64,000 nt of DNA, from the NCBI GenBank assembly GCA_032622095.1, contig CP136061.1:23316991-23380990 (forward strand), in the 5' to 3' direction. This DNA is from Siphonodentalium dalli. Taxonomy: Eukaryota; Mollusca; Scaphopoda; Gadilida; Siphonodentaliidae. The position numbers and the translations under genes are program-made. The first letter of the stretch is position 1; the number at the start of each line of letters is the position of its first letter. The notes under the pieces were generated by a model. It saw only the letters and a list, made by a program, of their open reading frames with translations. It was not told where the DNA came from and searched no databases. This document shows positions 38,474 through 51,110 of the stretch, one piece after another.

Positions 38474-39388
38474 GGATTTATGACTTTTTCGAAGGATTTA
38501 TGGGTCTAACCCAGAGATTCACGAATAGAACTCAGGGATTTATGACTTTTTCGAAGGATTTATGGTTCTAACCCAGAGATTCATGAATAGAACTCAGGGA
38601 TTTATGACTTTTTCGAAGGATTTATGGTTCTAACCCAGAGATTCATGAATAGAACTCAGGGATTTAAGACTTTTTCGAAGGATTTATGGCTTTAACCCCG
38701 AGATTCATGACTACAACTCAGGGATTTATGACTTTTTCGAAGGATTTATGGTTCTAACCCAGAGATTCATGAATACAACTCAGGGATTTATGACTTTTTC
38801 GAAGGATTTATGGTTCTAACCCAGAGATTCATGAATACAACTCAGGGATTTATGACTTTTTCGAAGGATTTGTGGCTCTAACCCAGAGATTCATGATTAC
38901 AACTCAGAGATTTATGACTTTTTCGAAGGATTTGTGACTCTAACCCAGAGATTCATGAATACAACGCAAGGATTTATGACCTTTTCGAAGGATTTATGGC
39001 TCTAACCCCAAGATTCATGACTACAACTCAGGGATTTATGACTTTTTCGAAGGATTTATGGTTCTAACCCTGAGATTCATGAATAGAACTCAGGGATTTA
39101 TGACTTTTTCGAAGGATTTATGGTTCTAACCCAGAGATTCATGAATAGAACTCAGGGATTTATGACTTTTTCGAAGGATTTATGGTTCTAACCCAGAGAT
39201 TCATGAATAGAACTCAGGGATTTATGACTTTTTCGAAGGATTTATGGCTTTAACCCCGAGATTCATGACTACAACTCAGGGATTTATGACTTTTTCGAAG
39301 GATTTATGGTTCTAACCCAGAGATTCATGAATACAACTCAGGGATTTATGACTTTTTCGAAGGATTTATGGTTCTAACCCAGAGATTC

Positions 39389-42300
39389 AAGAATACAACT
39401 CAGGGATTTATGACTTTTTCGAAGGATTTGTGGCTCTAACCCAGAGATTCATGATTACAACTCAGGGATTTATGACTTTTTCGAAGGATTTGTGGCTCTA
39501 ACCCAGAGATTCATGAATACAACTCAGGGATTTATGACTTTTCGAAGGATTTATGGCTCAAACCCCGAGATTCATGACTACAACTCAGGGATTTATGACT
39601 TTTTCGAAGGATTTATGGTTCTAACCCAGAGATTCACGAATAGAACTCAGGGATTTATGACTTTTTCGAAGGATTTATGGTTCTAACCCAGAGATTCATG
39701 AATAGAACTCAGGGATTTATGACTTTTTCGAAGGATTTATGGTTCTAACCCAGAGATTCATGAATAGAACTCAGGGATTTATGACTTTTTCGAAGGATTT
39801 ATGGCTTTAACCCCGAGATTCATGACTACAACTCAGGGATTTATGACTTTTTCGAAGGATTTATGGTTCTAACCCAGAGATTCATGAATACAACTCAGGG
39901 ATTTATGACTTTTTCGATTGATTTATGGTTCTAACCCAGAGATTCATGAATACAACTCAGGGATTTATGACTTTTTCGAAGGATTTGTAGCTCTAACCCA
40001 GAGATTCATGATTACAACTCAGAGATTTATGACTTTTTCGAAGGATTTGTGACTCTAACCCAGAGATTCATGAATACAACTCAGGGATTTATGACTTTTT
40101 CGAAGGATTTGTGGCTCTAACCCAGAGATTCATGATTACAACTCAGGGATTTATGACTTTTTCGAAGGATTTGTGGCTCTAACCCAGAGATTCATGAATA
40201 CAACTCAGGAATTTATGACTTTTTCGAAGGATTTGTGGCTCTAACCCAGAGATTCGTGAATACAACGCAAGGATTTATGACCTTTTCGAAGGATTTATGG
40301 CTCTAACCCCGAGATTCATGACTACAACTCAGGGATTTATGACTTTTTCGAAGGATTTATGGTTCTAACCCAGAGATTCATGAATAGAACTCAGGGATTT
40401 ATGACTTTTTCGAAGGATTTATGGTTCTAACCCAGAGATTCATGAATAGAACTCAGGGATTTATGACTTTTTCGAAGGATTTATGGTTCTAACCCAGAGA
40501 TTCATGAATAGAACTCAGGGATTTATGACTTTTTCGAAGGATTTATGGCTTTAACCCCGAGATTCATGACTACAACTCAGGGATTTATGACTTTTTCGAA
40601 GGATTTATGGTTCTAACCCAGAGATTCATGAATACAACTCAGGGATTTATGACTTTTTCGAAGGATTTGTGGCTCTAACCCAGAGATTCATGAATACAAC
40701 GCAGGGATTTATGACTTTTTCGAAGGATTTATGGCTCTAACCCAGAGATTCATGAATACAACGCAAGGATTTATGACTTTTTCGAAGGATTTATGGCTCA
40801 AACCCCGAGATTCATGACTACAACTCAGGGATTTATGACTTTTTTGAAGGATTTATGGTTCTAACCCAGAGATTCACGAATAGAACTCAGGGATTTATGA
40901 CTTTTTCGAAGGATTTATGGTTCTAACAGATTCATGAATAGAACTCAGGGATTTATGACTTTTTCGAAGGATTTATGGTTCTAACCCAGAGATTCATGAA
41001 TAGAACTCAGGGATTTATGACTTTTTCGAAGGATTTATTGCTTTAACCCCGAGATTCATGACTACAACTCAGGGATTTATGACTTTTTCGAAGGATTTAT
41101 GGTTCTAACCCAGAGATTCATGAATACAACTCAGGGATTTATGACTTTTTCGAAGGATTTGTGGCTCTAATCCAGAGATTCATGATTACAACTCAGGGAT
41201 TTATGACTTTTTCGAAGGATTTGTGGCTCTAACCCAGAGATTCATGAATACAACGCAAGGATTTATGACCTTTTCGAAGGATTTATGGCTCTAACCCCAA
41301 GATTCATGACTACAACTCAGGGATTTATGACTTTTTCGAAGGATTTATGGTTCTAACCCAGAGATTCATGAATAGAACTCAGGGATTTATGACTTTTTCG
41401 AAGGATTTATGGTTCTAACCCAGAGATTCATGAATAGAACTCAGGGATTTATGACTTTTTCGAAGGATTTATGGTTCTAACCCAGAGATTCATGAATAGA
41501 ACTCAGGGATTTATGACTTTTTCGAAGGATTTATGGCTTTAACCCCGAGATTCATGACTACAACTCAGGGATTTATGACTTTTTCGAAGGATTTATGGTT
41601 CTAACCCAGAGATTCATGAATACAACTCAGGGATTTATGACTTTTTCGAAGGATTTATGGTTCTAACCCAGAGATTCATGAATACAACTCAGGGATTTAT
41701 GACTTTTTCGAAGGATTTGTGGCTCTAACCCAGAGATTCATGATTACAACTCAGGGATTTATGACTTTTTCGAAGGATTTATGGTTCTAACCCAGAGATT
41801 CATGAATAGAACTCAGGGATTTATGACTTTTTCGAAGGATTTATGGTTCTAACCCAGAGATTCACGAATAGAACTCAGGGATTTATGACTTTTTCGAAGG
41901 ATTTATGGCTTTAACCCCGAGATTCATGACTACAACTCAGGGATTTATGACTTTTTCGAAGGATTTATGGTTCTAACCCAGAGATTCATTAATACAACTC
42001 AGGGATTTATGACTTTTTCGAAGGATTTGTGGCTCTAACCCAGAGATTCATGATTACAACTCAGGGATTTATGACTTTTTCGAAGGATTTGTGACTCTAA
42101 CCCAGAGATTCATGAATACAACGCAAGGATTTATGACCTTTTCGAAGGATTTATGGCTCTAACCCCAAGATTCATGACTACAACTCAGGGATTTATGACT
42201 TTTTCGAAGGATTTATGGTTCTAACCCAGAGATTCATGAATAGAACTCAGGGATTTATGACTTTTTCGAAGGATTTATGGTTCTAACCCAGAGATTCATG

Positions 42301-43890
42301 AATAGAACTCAGGGATTTATGACTTTTTCGAATGATTTATGGTTCTAACCCAGAGATTCATGAATAGAACTCAGGGATTTATGACTTTTTCGAAGGATTT
42401 ATGGCTTTAACCCCGAGATTCATGACTACAACTCAGGGATTTATGACTTTTTCGAAGGATTTATGGTTCTAACCCAGAGATTCATGAATACAACTCAGGG
42501 ATTTATGACTTTTTCGAAGGATTTAGGGTTCTAACCCAGAGATTCATGAATACAACTCAGGGATTTATGACTTTTTCGAAGGATTTGTGGCTCTAACCCA
42601 GAGATTCATGATTACAACTCAGGGATTTATGACTTTTTCGAAGGATTTGTGGCTCTAACCCAGAGATTCATGAATACAACGCAAGGATTTATGACCTTTT
42701 CGAAGGATTTATGGCTCTAACCCCAAGATTCATGACTACAACTCAGGGATTTATGACTTTTTCGAAGGATTTATGGTTCTAACCCAGAGATTCATGAATA
42801 GAACTCAGGGATTTATGACTTTTTCGAAGGATTTATGGTTCTAACCCAGAGATTCATGAATAGAACTCAGGGATTTATGACTTTTTCGAAGGATTTATGG
42901 TTCTAACCCAGAGATTCATGAATAGAACTCAGGGATTTATGACTTTTTCGAAGGATTTATGGCTTTAACCCCGAGATTCATGACTACAACTCAGGGATTT
43001 ATGACTTTTTCGAAGGATTTATGGTTCTAACCCAGAGATTCATGAATACAACTCAGGGATTTATGACTTTTTCGAAGGATTTATGGTTCTAACCCAGAGA
43101 TTCATGAATAGAACTCATGGATTTATGACTTTTTCGAAGGATTTATGGCTTTAACCCCGAGATTCATGACTACAACTCAGGGATTTATGACTTTTTCGAA
43201 GGATTTATGGTTCTAACCCAGAGATTCATGAATACAACTCAGGGATTTATGACTTTTTCGAAGGATTTGTGGCTCTAACCCAGAGATTCATGATTACAAC
43301 TCAGGGATTTATGACTTTTTCGAAGGATTTATGGTTCTAACCCAGAGATTCATGAATAGAACTCAGGGATTTATGACTTTTTCGAAGGATTTATGGTTCT
43401 AACCCAGAGATTCATGAATAGAACTCAGGGATTTATGACTTTTTCGAAGGATTTATGGCTTTAACCCCGAGATTCATAACTACAACTCAGGGATTTATGA
43501 CTTTTTCGAAGGATTTATGGTTCTAACCCAGAGATTCATTAATACAACTCAGGGATTTATGACTTTTTCGAAGGATTTGTGGCTCTAACCCAGAGATTCA
43601 TGATTACAACTCAGGGATTTATGACTTTTTCGAAGGATTTGTGGCTCTAACCCAGAGATTCATGAATACAACGCAAGGATTTATGACCATTTCGAAGGAT
43701 TTATGGCTCTAACCCCAAGATTCATGACTACAACTCAGGGATTTATGACTTTTTCGAAGGATTTATGGTTCTAACCCAGAGATTCATGAATAGAACTCAG
43801 GGATTTATGACTTTTTCGAAGGATTTATGGTTCTAACCCAGAGATTCATGAATAGAACTCAGGGATTTATGACTTTTTCGAAGGATTTAT
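39389..43890 (+). repeat. large spaced duplication, copy A (of A, B, C)
   Basis: Matches B (53142-57644, offset 13,753 bp, then 13,754 after a 1-bp insertion in B) and C (from 57643, offset 18,151 bp). Shared rare marks with B include CAAGAATAC (39388 and 53141). CGATTGATTT, TTGTAGCTCT, CAGGAATTTATG, the 4-base deletion (40921), TTATTGCTTTAAC (41037) and CTAATCCAGAG (near 41168) are shared by all three copies. The number of shared rare variants rules out independent origin. Confidence 0.92.
40890..40947 (+). repeat. 58-bp monomer with a 4-base deletion (copy A)
   Basis: TTCTAACAGATTCATG replaces TTCTAACCCAGAGATTCATG at 40921. Identical monomers occur with the deletion at 54674 and 59072, each 1,429 bases after the GTG or ATG that precedes its block's 61-bp monomer. 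It is therefore one mutation copied twice. Monomer ends are given by phase. Confidence 0.9.
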
Positions 43891-44230
43891 GGTTCTAACC
43901 CAGAGATTCATGAATAGAACTCAGGGATTTATGACTTTTTCGAAGGATTTATGGCTTTAACCCCGAGATTCATGACTACAACTCAGGGATTTATGACTTT
44001 TTCGAAGGATTTATGGTTCTAACCCAGAGATTCATGAATACAACTCAGGGATTTATGACTTTTTCGAAGGATTTATGGTTCTAACCCAGAGATTCATGAA
44101 TACAACTCAGGGATTTATGACTTTTTCGAAGGATTTGTGGCTCTAACCCAGAGATTCATGATTACAACTCAGGGATTAATGACTTTTTCGAAGGATTTGT
44201 GGCTCTAACCCAGAGATACATGAATACAAC
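42123..44230 (+). repeat. 34-monomer composite block (2,108 bp), copy 3
   Basis: Lies exactly 41,640 bp after copy 1 at 483. Corresponding marks are ATTTAGGG (881 and 42521), CATAAC (1835 and 43475) and GACCATTTC (2045 and 43685). It differs at a few sites, for example CATGAC here for CATTAC near 1093, and CGAATGATTT near 42329. Its end carries AGGGATTAATG near 44174 and GAGATACATG near 44215, both also in copy 4. Confidence 0.88.
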
Positions 44231-44792
44231 GCAAGGATTTATGACCTTTTCGAAGGATTTATGGCTCTAACCCCAAGATTCATGACTACAACTCAGGGAT
44301 TTATGACTTTTTCGAAGGATTTATGGTTCTAACCCAGAGATTCATGAATAGAACTCAGGGATTTATGACTTTTTCGAAGGATTTATGGTTCTAACCCAGA
44401 GATTCATGAATAGAACTCAGGGATTTATGACTTTTTCGAAGGATTTATGGTTCTAACCCAGAGATTCATGAATAGAACTCAGGGATTTATGACTTTTTCG
44501 AAGGATTTATGGCTTTAACCCCGAGATTCATGACTACAACTCAGGGATTTATGACTTTTTCGAAGGATTTATGGTTCTAACCCAGAGATTCATGAATACA
44601 ACTCAGGGATTTATGACTTTTTCGAAGGATTTATGGTTCTAACCCAGAGATTCATGAATACAACTCAGGGATTTATGACTTTTTCGAAGGATTTGTGGCT
44701 CTAACCCTGAGATTCATGATTACAACTCAGGGATTTATGACTTTTTCGAAGGATTTGTGGCTCTAACCCAGAGATTCATGAATACAACTCAG

Positions 44793-46587
44793 GGATTTAT
44801 GACTTTTCGAAGGATTTATGGCTCAAACCCAGAGATTCATGACTACAACTCAGGGATTTATGACTTTTTCGAAGGATTTATGGTTCTAACCCAGAGATTC
44901 ACGAATAGAACTCAGGGATTTATGACTTTTTCGAAGGATTTATGGTTCTAACCCAGAGATTCATGAATAGAACTCAGGGATTTATGACTTTTTCGAAGGA
45001 TTTATGGTTCTAACCCAGAGATTCATGAATAGAACTCAGGGATTTATGACTTTTTCGAAGGATTTATGGCTTTAACCCCGAGATTCATGACTACAACTCA
45101 GGGATTTATGACTTTTTCGAAGGATTTATGGTTCTAACCCAGAGATTCATAAATACAACTCAGGGATTTATGACTTTTTCGAAGGATTTATGGTTCTAAC
45201 CCAGAGATTCATGAATACAACTCAGGGATTTATGACTTTTTCGAAGGATTTGTGGCTCTAACCCAGAGATTCATGATTACAACTCAGGGATTTATGACTT
45301 TTTCGAAGGATTTGTGGCTCTAACCCAGAGATTCATGAATACAACTCAGGGATTTATGACTTTTCGAAGGATTTATGGCTCAAACCCCGAGATTCATGAC
45401 TACAACTCAGGGATTTATGACTTTTTCGAAGGATTTATGGTTCTAACCCAGAGATTCACGAATAGAACTCAGGGATTTATGACTTTTTCGAAGGATTTAT
45501 GGTTCTATCCCAGAGATTCTTGAATAGAACTCAGGGATTTATGACTTTTTCGAAGGATTTATGGTTCTAACCCAGAGATTCATGAATAGAACTCAGGGAT
45601 TTATGACTTTTTCGAAGGATTTATGGCTTTAACCCCGAGATTCATGACTACAACTCAGGGATTTATGACTTTTTCGAAGGATTTATGGTTCTAACCCAGA
45701 GATTCATGAATACAACTCAGGGATTTATTACTTTTTCGAAGGATTTGTGGCTCTAACCCAGAGATTCATTATTACAACTCAGGGATTTATGACTTTTTCG
45801 AAGGATTTGTGGCTCTAACCCAGAGATTCATGAATACAACGCAGGGATTTATGACTTTTTCGAAGGATTTGTGGCTCTAACCCAGAGATTCATGAATACA
45901 ACGCAAGGATTTATGACATTTTCGAAGGATTTATGGCTCTAACCCCGAGATTCATGACTACAACTCAGGGATTTATGACTTTTTCGAAGGATTTATGGTT
46001 CTAACCCAGAGATTCATGAATAGAACTCAGGGATTTATGACTTTTTCGAAGGATTTATGGTTCTAACCCAGAGATTCATGAATAGAACTCAGGGATTTAT
46101 GACTTTTTCGAAGGATTTATGGTTCTAACCCAGAGATTCATGAATAGAACTCAGGGATTTATGACCTTTTCGAAGGATTTATGGCTTTAACCCAGAGATT
46201 CATGAATACAACTCAGGGATTTATGACTTTTCGAAGGATTTATGGCTCAAACCCCGAGATTCATGACTACAATTCAGGGATTTATGACTTTTTCAAAGGA
46301 TTTATGGTTCTAACCCAGAGATTCACGAATAGAACTCAGGGATTTATGACTTTTTCGAAGGATTTATGGTTCTAACCCAGAGATTCATGAATAGAACTCA
46401 GGGATTTATGACTTTTTCGAAGGATTTATGGCTCTAACACAGGGATGCATTACTACAACTCAGGGATTTATGACTTTTTCGAAGGATTTATACCTCAAAC
46501 CCAGGGATTCATGACTACAACTCATGGATTTATGACGTTTTCGAAGGATTTATGGTTCTAACCCAGAGATTCATGAATACAACTCAT
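44793..46587 (+). repeat. compound a-b-c module 6, shortened a-b spacing
   Basis: 61-bp monomers start at 44793 (a), 45350 (b) and 46217 (c). The a-b distance is 557 bp, 11 monomers shorter than the usual 1,239, so whole HOR units were lost between a and b. The b unit has CTATCCC followed by ATTCTTGAATAG near 45518, shared with modules 7 and 8. Confidence 0.89.
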
Positions 46588-49587
46588 TGATTTATGACTT
46601 TTTCGAAGGATTTGTGGCTCTAACCCAGAGATTCATGAATACAACGCAGGGATTTATGACTTTTTCAAAGGATTTATGGCTCTAACCCAGAGATTCATGA
46701 ATACAACGCAAGGATTTATGACTTTTTCGAAGGATTTATGGCTCAAACCCCGAGATTCATGACTACAACTCAGGGATTTATGACTTTTTTGAAGGATTTA
46801 TGGTTCTAACCCAGAGATTCACGAATAGAACTCAGGGATTTATGACTTTTTCGAAGGATTTATGGTTCTAACCCAGAGATTCATGAATAGAACTCAGGGA
46901 TTTATGACTTTTTCGAAGGATTTATGGTTCTAACCCAGAGATTCATGAATAGAACTCAGGGATTTATGACTTTTTCGAAGGATTTATGGCTTTAACCCCG
47001 AGATTCATGACTACAACTCAGGGATTTATGACTTTTTCGAAGGATTTATGGTTCTAACCCAGAGATTCATGAATACAACTCAGGGATTTATGACTTTTTC
47101 GAAGGATTTGTGGCTCTAACCCAGAGATTCATGATTACAACTCAGGGATTTATGACTTTTTCGAAGGATTTGTGACTCTAACCCAGAGATTCATGAATAC
47201 AACGCAAGGATTTATGACCTTTTCGAAGGATTTATGGCTCTAACCCCAAGATTCATGACTACAACTCAGGGATTTATGACTTTTTCGAAGGATTTATGGT
47301 TCTAACCCAGAGATTCATGAATAGAACTCAGGGATTTATGACTTTTTCGAAGGATTTATGGTTCTAACCCAGAGATTCATGAATAGAACTCAGGGATTTA
47401 TGACTTTTTCGAAGGATTTATGGTTCTAACCCAGAGATTCATGAATAGAACTCAGGGATTTATGACTTTTTCGAAGGATTTATGGCTTTAACCCCGAGAT
47501 TCATGACTACAACTCAGGAATTTATGACTTTTTCGAAGGATTTATGGTTCTAACCCAGAGATTCATGAATACAACTCAGGGATTTATGACTTTTTCGAAG
47601 GATTTGTGGCTCTAACCCAGAGATTCATGATTACAACTCAGGGATTTATGACTTTTTCGAAGGATTTGTGGCTCTAACCCAGAGATTCATGAATACAACG
47701 CAAGGATTTATGACCTTTTCGAAGGATTTATGGCTCTAACCCCAAGATTCATGACTACAACTCAGGGATTTATGACTTTTTCGAAGGATTTATGGTTCTA
47801 ACCCAGAGATTCATGACTACAACTCAGGGATTTATGACTTTTTCGAAGGATTTATGGTTCTAACCCAGAGATTCATGAATACAACTCAGGGATTTATGAC
47901 TTTTTCGAAGGATTTATGGTTCTAACCCAGAGATTCATGAATACAACTCAGGGATTTATGACTTTTTCGAAGGATTTGTGGCTCTAACCCAGAGATTCAT
48001 GATTACAACTCAGGGATTTATGACTTTTTCGAAGGATTTGTGGCTCTAACCCAGAGATACATGAATACAACGCAAGGATTTATGACCTTTTCGAAGGATT
48101 TATGGCTCTAACCCCAAGATTCATGACTACAACTCAGGGATTTATGACTTTTTCGAAGGATTTATGGTTCTAACCCAGAGATTCATGAATAGAACTCAGG
48201 GATTTATGACTTTTTCGAAGGATTTATGGTTCTAACCCAGAGATTCATGAATAGAACTCAGGGATTTATGACTTTTTCGAAGGATTTATGGTTCTAACCC
48301 AGAGATTCATGAATAGAACTCAGGGATTTATGACTTTTTCGAAGGATTTATGGCTTTAACCCCGAGATTCATGACTACAACTCAGGGTTTTATGACTTTT
48401 TCGAAGGATTTATGGTTCTAACCCAGAGATTCATGAATACAACTCAGGGATTTATGACTTTTTCGAAGGATTTATGGTTCTAACCCAGAGATTCATGAAT
48501 ACAACTCAGGGATTTATGACTTTTTTGAAGGATTTGTGGCTCTAACCCTGAGATTCATGATTACAACTCAGGGATTTATGACTTTTTCGAAGGATTTGTG
48601 GCTCTAACCCAGAGATTCATGAATACAACTCAGGGATTTATGACTTTTCGAAGGATTTATGGCTCAAACCCAGAGATTCATGACTACAACTCAGGGATTT
48701 ATGACTTTTTCGAAGGATTTATGGTTCTAACCCAGAGATTCACGAATAGAACTCAGGGATTTATGACTTTTTCGAAGGATTTATGGTTCTAACCCAGAGA
48801 TTCATGAATAGAACTCAGGGATTTATGACTTTTTCGAAGGATTTATGGTTCTAACCCAGAGATTCATGAATAGAACTCAGGGATTTATGACTTTTTCGAA
48901 GGATTTATGGCTTTAACCCCGAGATTCATGACTACAACTCAGGGATTTATGACTTTTTCGAAGGATTTATGGTTCTAACCCAGAGATTCATGAATACAAC
49001 TCAGGGATTTATGACTTTTTCGAAGGATTTATGGTTCTAACCCAGAGATTCATGAATAGAACTCATGGATTTATGACTTTTTCGAAGGATTTATGGCTTT
49101 AACCCCGAGATTCATGACTACAACTCAGGAATTTATGACTTTTTCGAAGGATTTATGGTTCTAACCCAGAGATTCATGAATACAACTCAGGGATTTATGA
49201 CTTTTTCGAAGGATTTGTGGCTCTAACCCAGAGATTCATGATTACAACTCAGGGATTTATGACTTTTTCGAAGGATTTGTGGCTCTAACCCAGAGATTCA
49301 TGAATACAACGCAAGGATTTATGACCTTTTCGAAGGATTTATGGCTCTAACCCCAAGATTCATGACTACAACTCAGGGATTTATGACTTTTTCGAAGGAT
49401 TTATGGTTCTAACCCAGAGATTCATGAATAGAACTCAGGGATTTATGACTTTTTCGAAGGATTTATGGTTCTAACCCAGAGATTCATGAATAGAACTCAG
49501 GGATTTATGACTTTTTCGAAGGATTTATGGTTCTAACCCAGAGATTCATGAATAGAACTCAGGGATTTATGACTTTTTCGAAGGATG
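45065..49587 (+). repeat. 4,523-bp tandem duplication, copy 1
   Basis: 73 monomers less three bases, matching from 49588. Shared marks are ATTCTTGAATAG (45518 and 50041), CATTATTAC, ACACAGGGATG (46437 and 50960), GACGTTTTCG and, with a further 124-bp shift, CAGGAATTTATG (47518 and 52165) and GAGATACATG (48057 and 52704). The left boundary is placed only to within one or two monomers. TTCAAAGG near 46666 and GGGTTTTATG near 48386 are private. Confidence 0.87.
46402..46587 (+). repeat. diverged M/N monomer trio, copy 6
   Basis: CTAACACAGGG lineage, with ACACAG at 46437. GACGTTTTCG near 46535 is shared only with copy 7. Confidence 0.88.
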
Positions 49588-51110
49588 TATGGCTTTAACC
49601 CCGAGATTCATGACTACAACTCAGGGATTTATGACTTTTTCGAAGGATTTATGGTTCTAACCCAGAGATTCATGAATACAACTCAGGGATTTATGACTTT
49701 TTCGAAGGATTTATGGTTCTAACCCAGAGATTCATGAATACAACTCAGGGATTTATGACTTTTTCGAAGGATTTGTGGCTCTAACCCAGAGATTCATGAT
49801 TACAACTCAGGGATTTATGACTTTTTCGAAGGATTTGTGGCTCTAACCCAGAGATTCATGAATACAACTCAGGGATTTATGACTTTTCGAAGGATTTATG
49901 GCTCAAACCCCGAGATTCATGACTACAACTCAGGGATTTATGACTTTTTCGAAGGATTTATGGTTCTAACCCAGAGATTCACGAATAGAACTCAGGGATT
50001 TATGACTTTTTCGAAGGATTTATGGTTCTATCCCAGAGATTCTTGAATAGAACTCAGGGATTTATGACTTTTTCGAAGGATTTATGGTTCTAACCCAGAG
50101 ATTCATGAATAGAACTCAGGGATTTATGACTTTTTCGAAGGATTTATGGCTTTAACCCCGAGATTCATGACTACAACTCAGGGATTTATGACTTTTTCGA
50201 AGGATTTATGGTTCTAACCCAGAGATTCATGAATACAACTCAGGGATTTATGACTTTTTCGAAGGATTTGTGGCTCTAACCCAGAGATTCATTATTACAA
50301 CTCAGGGATTTATGACTTTTTCGAAGGATTTGTGGCTCTAACCCAGAGATTCATGAATACAACGCAGGGATTTATGACTTTTTCGAAGGATTTGTGGCTC
50401 TAACCCAGAGATTCATGAATACAACGCAAGGATTTATGACATTTTCGAAGGATTTATGGCTCTAACCCCGAGATTCATGACTACAACTCAGGGATTTATG
50501 ACTTTTTCGAAGGATTTATGGTTCTAACCCAGAGATTCATGAATAGAACTCAGGGATTTATGACTTTTTCGAAGGATTTATGGTTCTAACCCAGAGATTC
50601 ATGAATAGAACTCAGGGATTTATGACTTTTTCGAAGGATTTATGGTTCTAACCCAGAGATTCATGAATAGAACTCAGGGATTTATGACCTTTTCGAAGGA
50701 TTTATGGCTTTAACCCAGAGATTCATGAATACAACTCAGGGATTTATGACTTTTCGAAGGATTTATGGCTCAAACCCCGAGATTCATGACTACAATTCAG
50801 GGATTTATGACTTTTTCAAAGGATTTATGGTTCTAACCCAGAGATTCACGAATAGAACTCAGGGATTTATGACTTTTTCGAAGGATTTATGGTTCTAACC
50901 CAGAGATTCATGAATAGAACTCAGGGATTTATGACTTTTTCGAAGGATTTATGGCTCTAACACAGGGATGCATTACTACAACTCAGGGATTTATGACTTT
51001 TTCGAAGGATTTATACCTCAAACCCAGGGATTCATGACTACAACTCATGGATTTATGACGTTTTCGAAGGATTTATGGTTCTAACCCAGAGATTCATGAA
51101 TACAACTCAT
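48634..51110 (+). repeat. compound a-b-c module 7
   Basis: 61-bp monomers start at 48634 (a), 49873 (b) and 50740 (c), with standard distances of 1,239 and 867 bp. The b and c units are copies of those in module 6. The a unit has CCCTGAGATTC in the W monomer before it (near 48549), as at 44705 and 62857. Confidence 0.89.

Larger units (their letters stand above)
39492..45849 (+). repeat. 18,151-bp-offset duplication, copy A
   Basis: Matches 57643-64000 across the full 6,358 bp left in the window. Shared one-off variants include AGGGATTAATG (near 44174 and 62325), GAGATACATG, CCCTGAGATTC (near 44705 and 62857), CATAAATAC (near 45148 and 63300) and GATTTATTACTTT (near 45725 and 63876). By eye I found no clear difference apart from the first base of the GTG/ATG at 39492 and 57643. 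The partner continues past the window. Confidence 0.92.
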
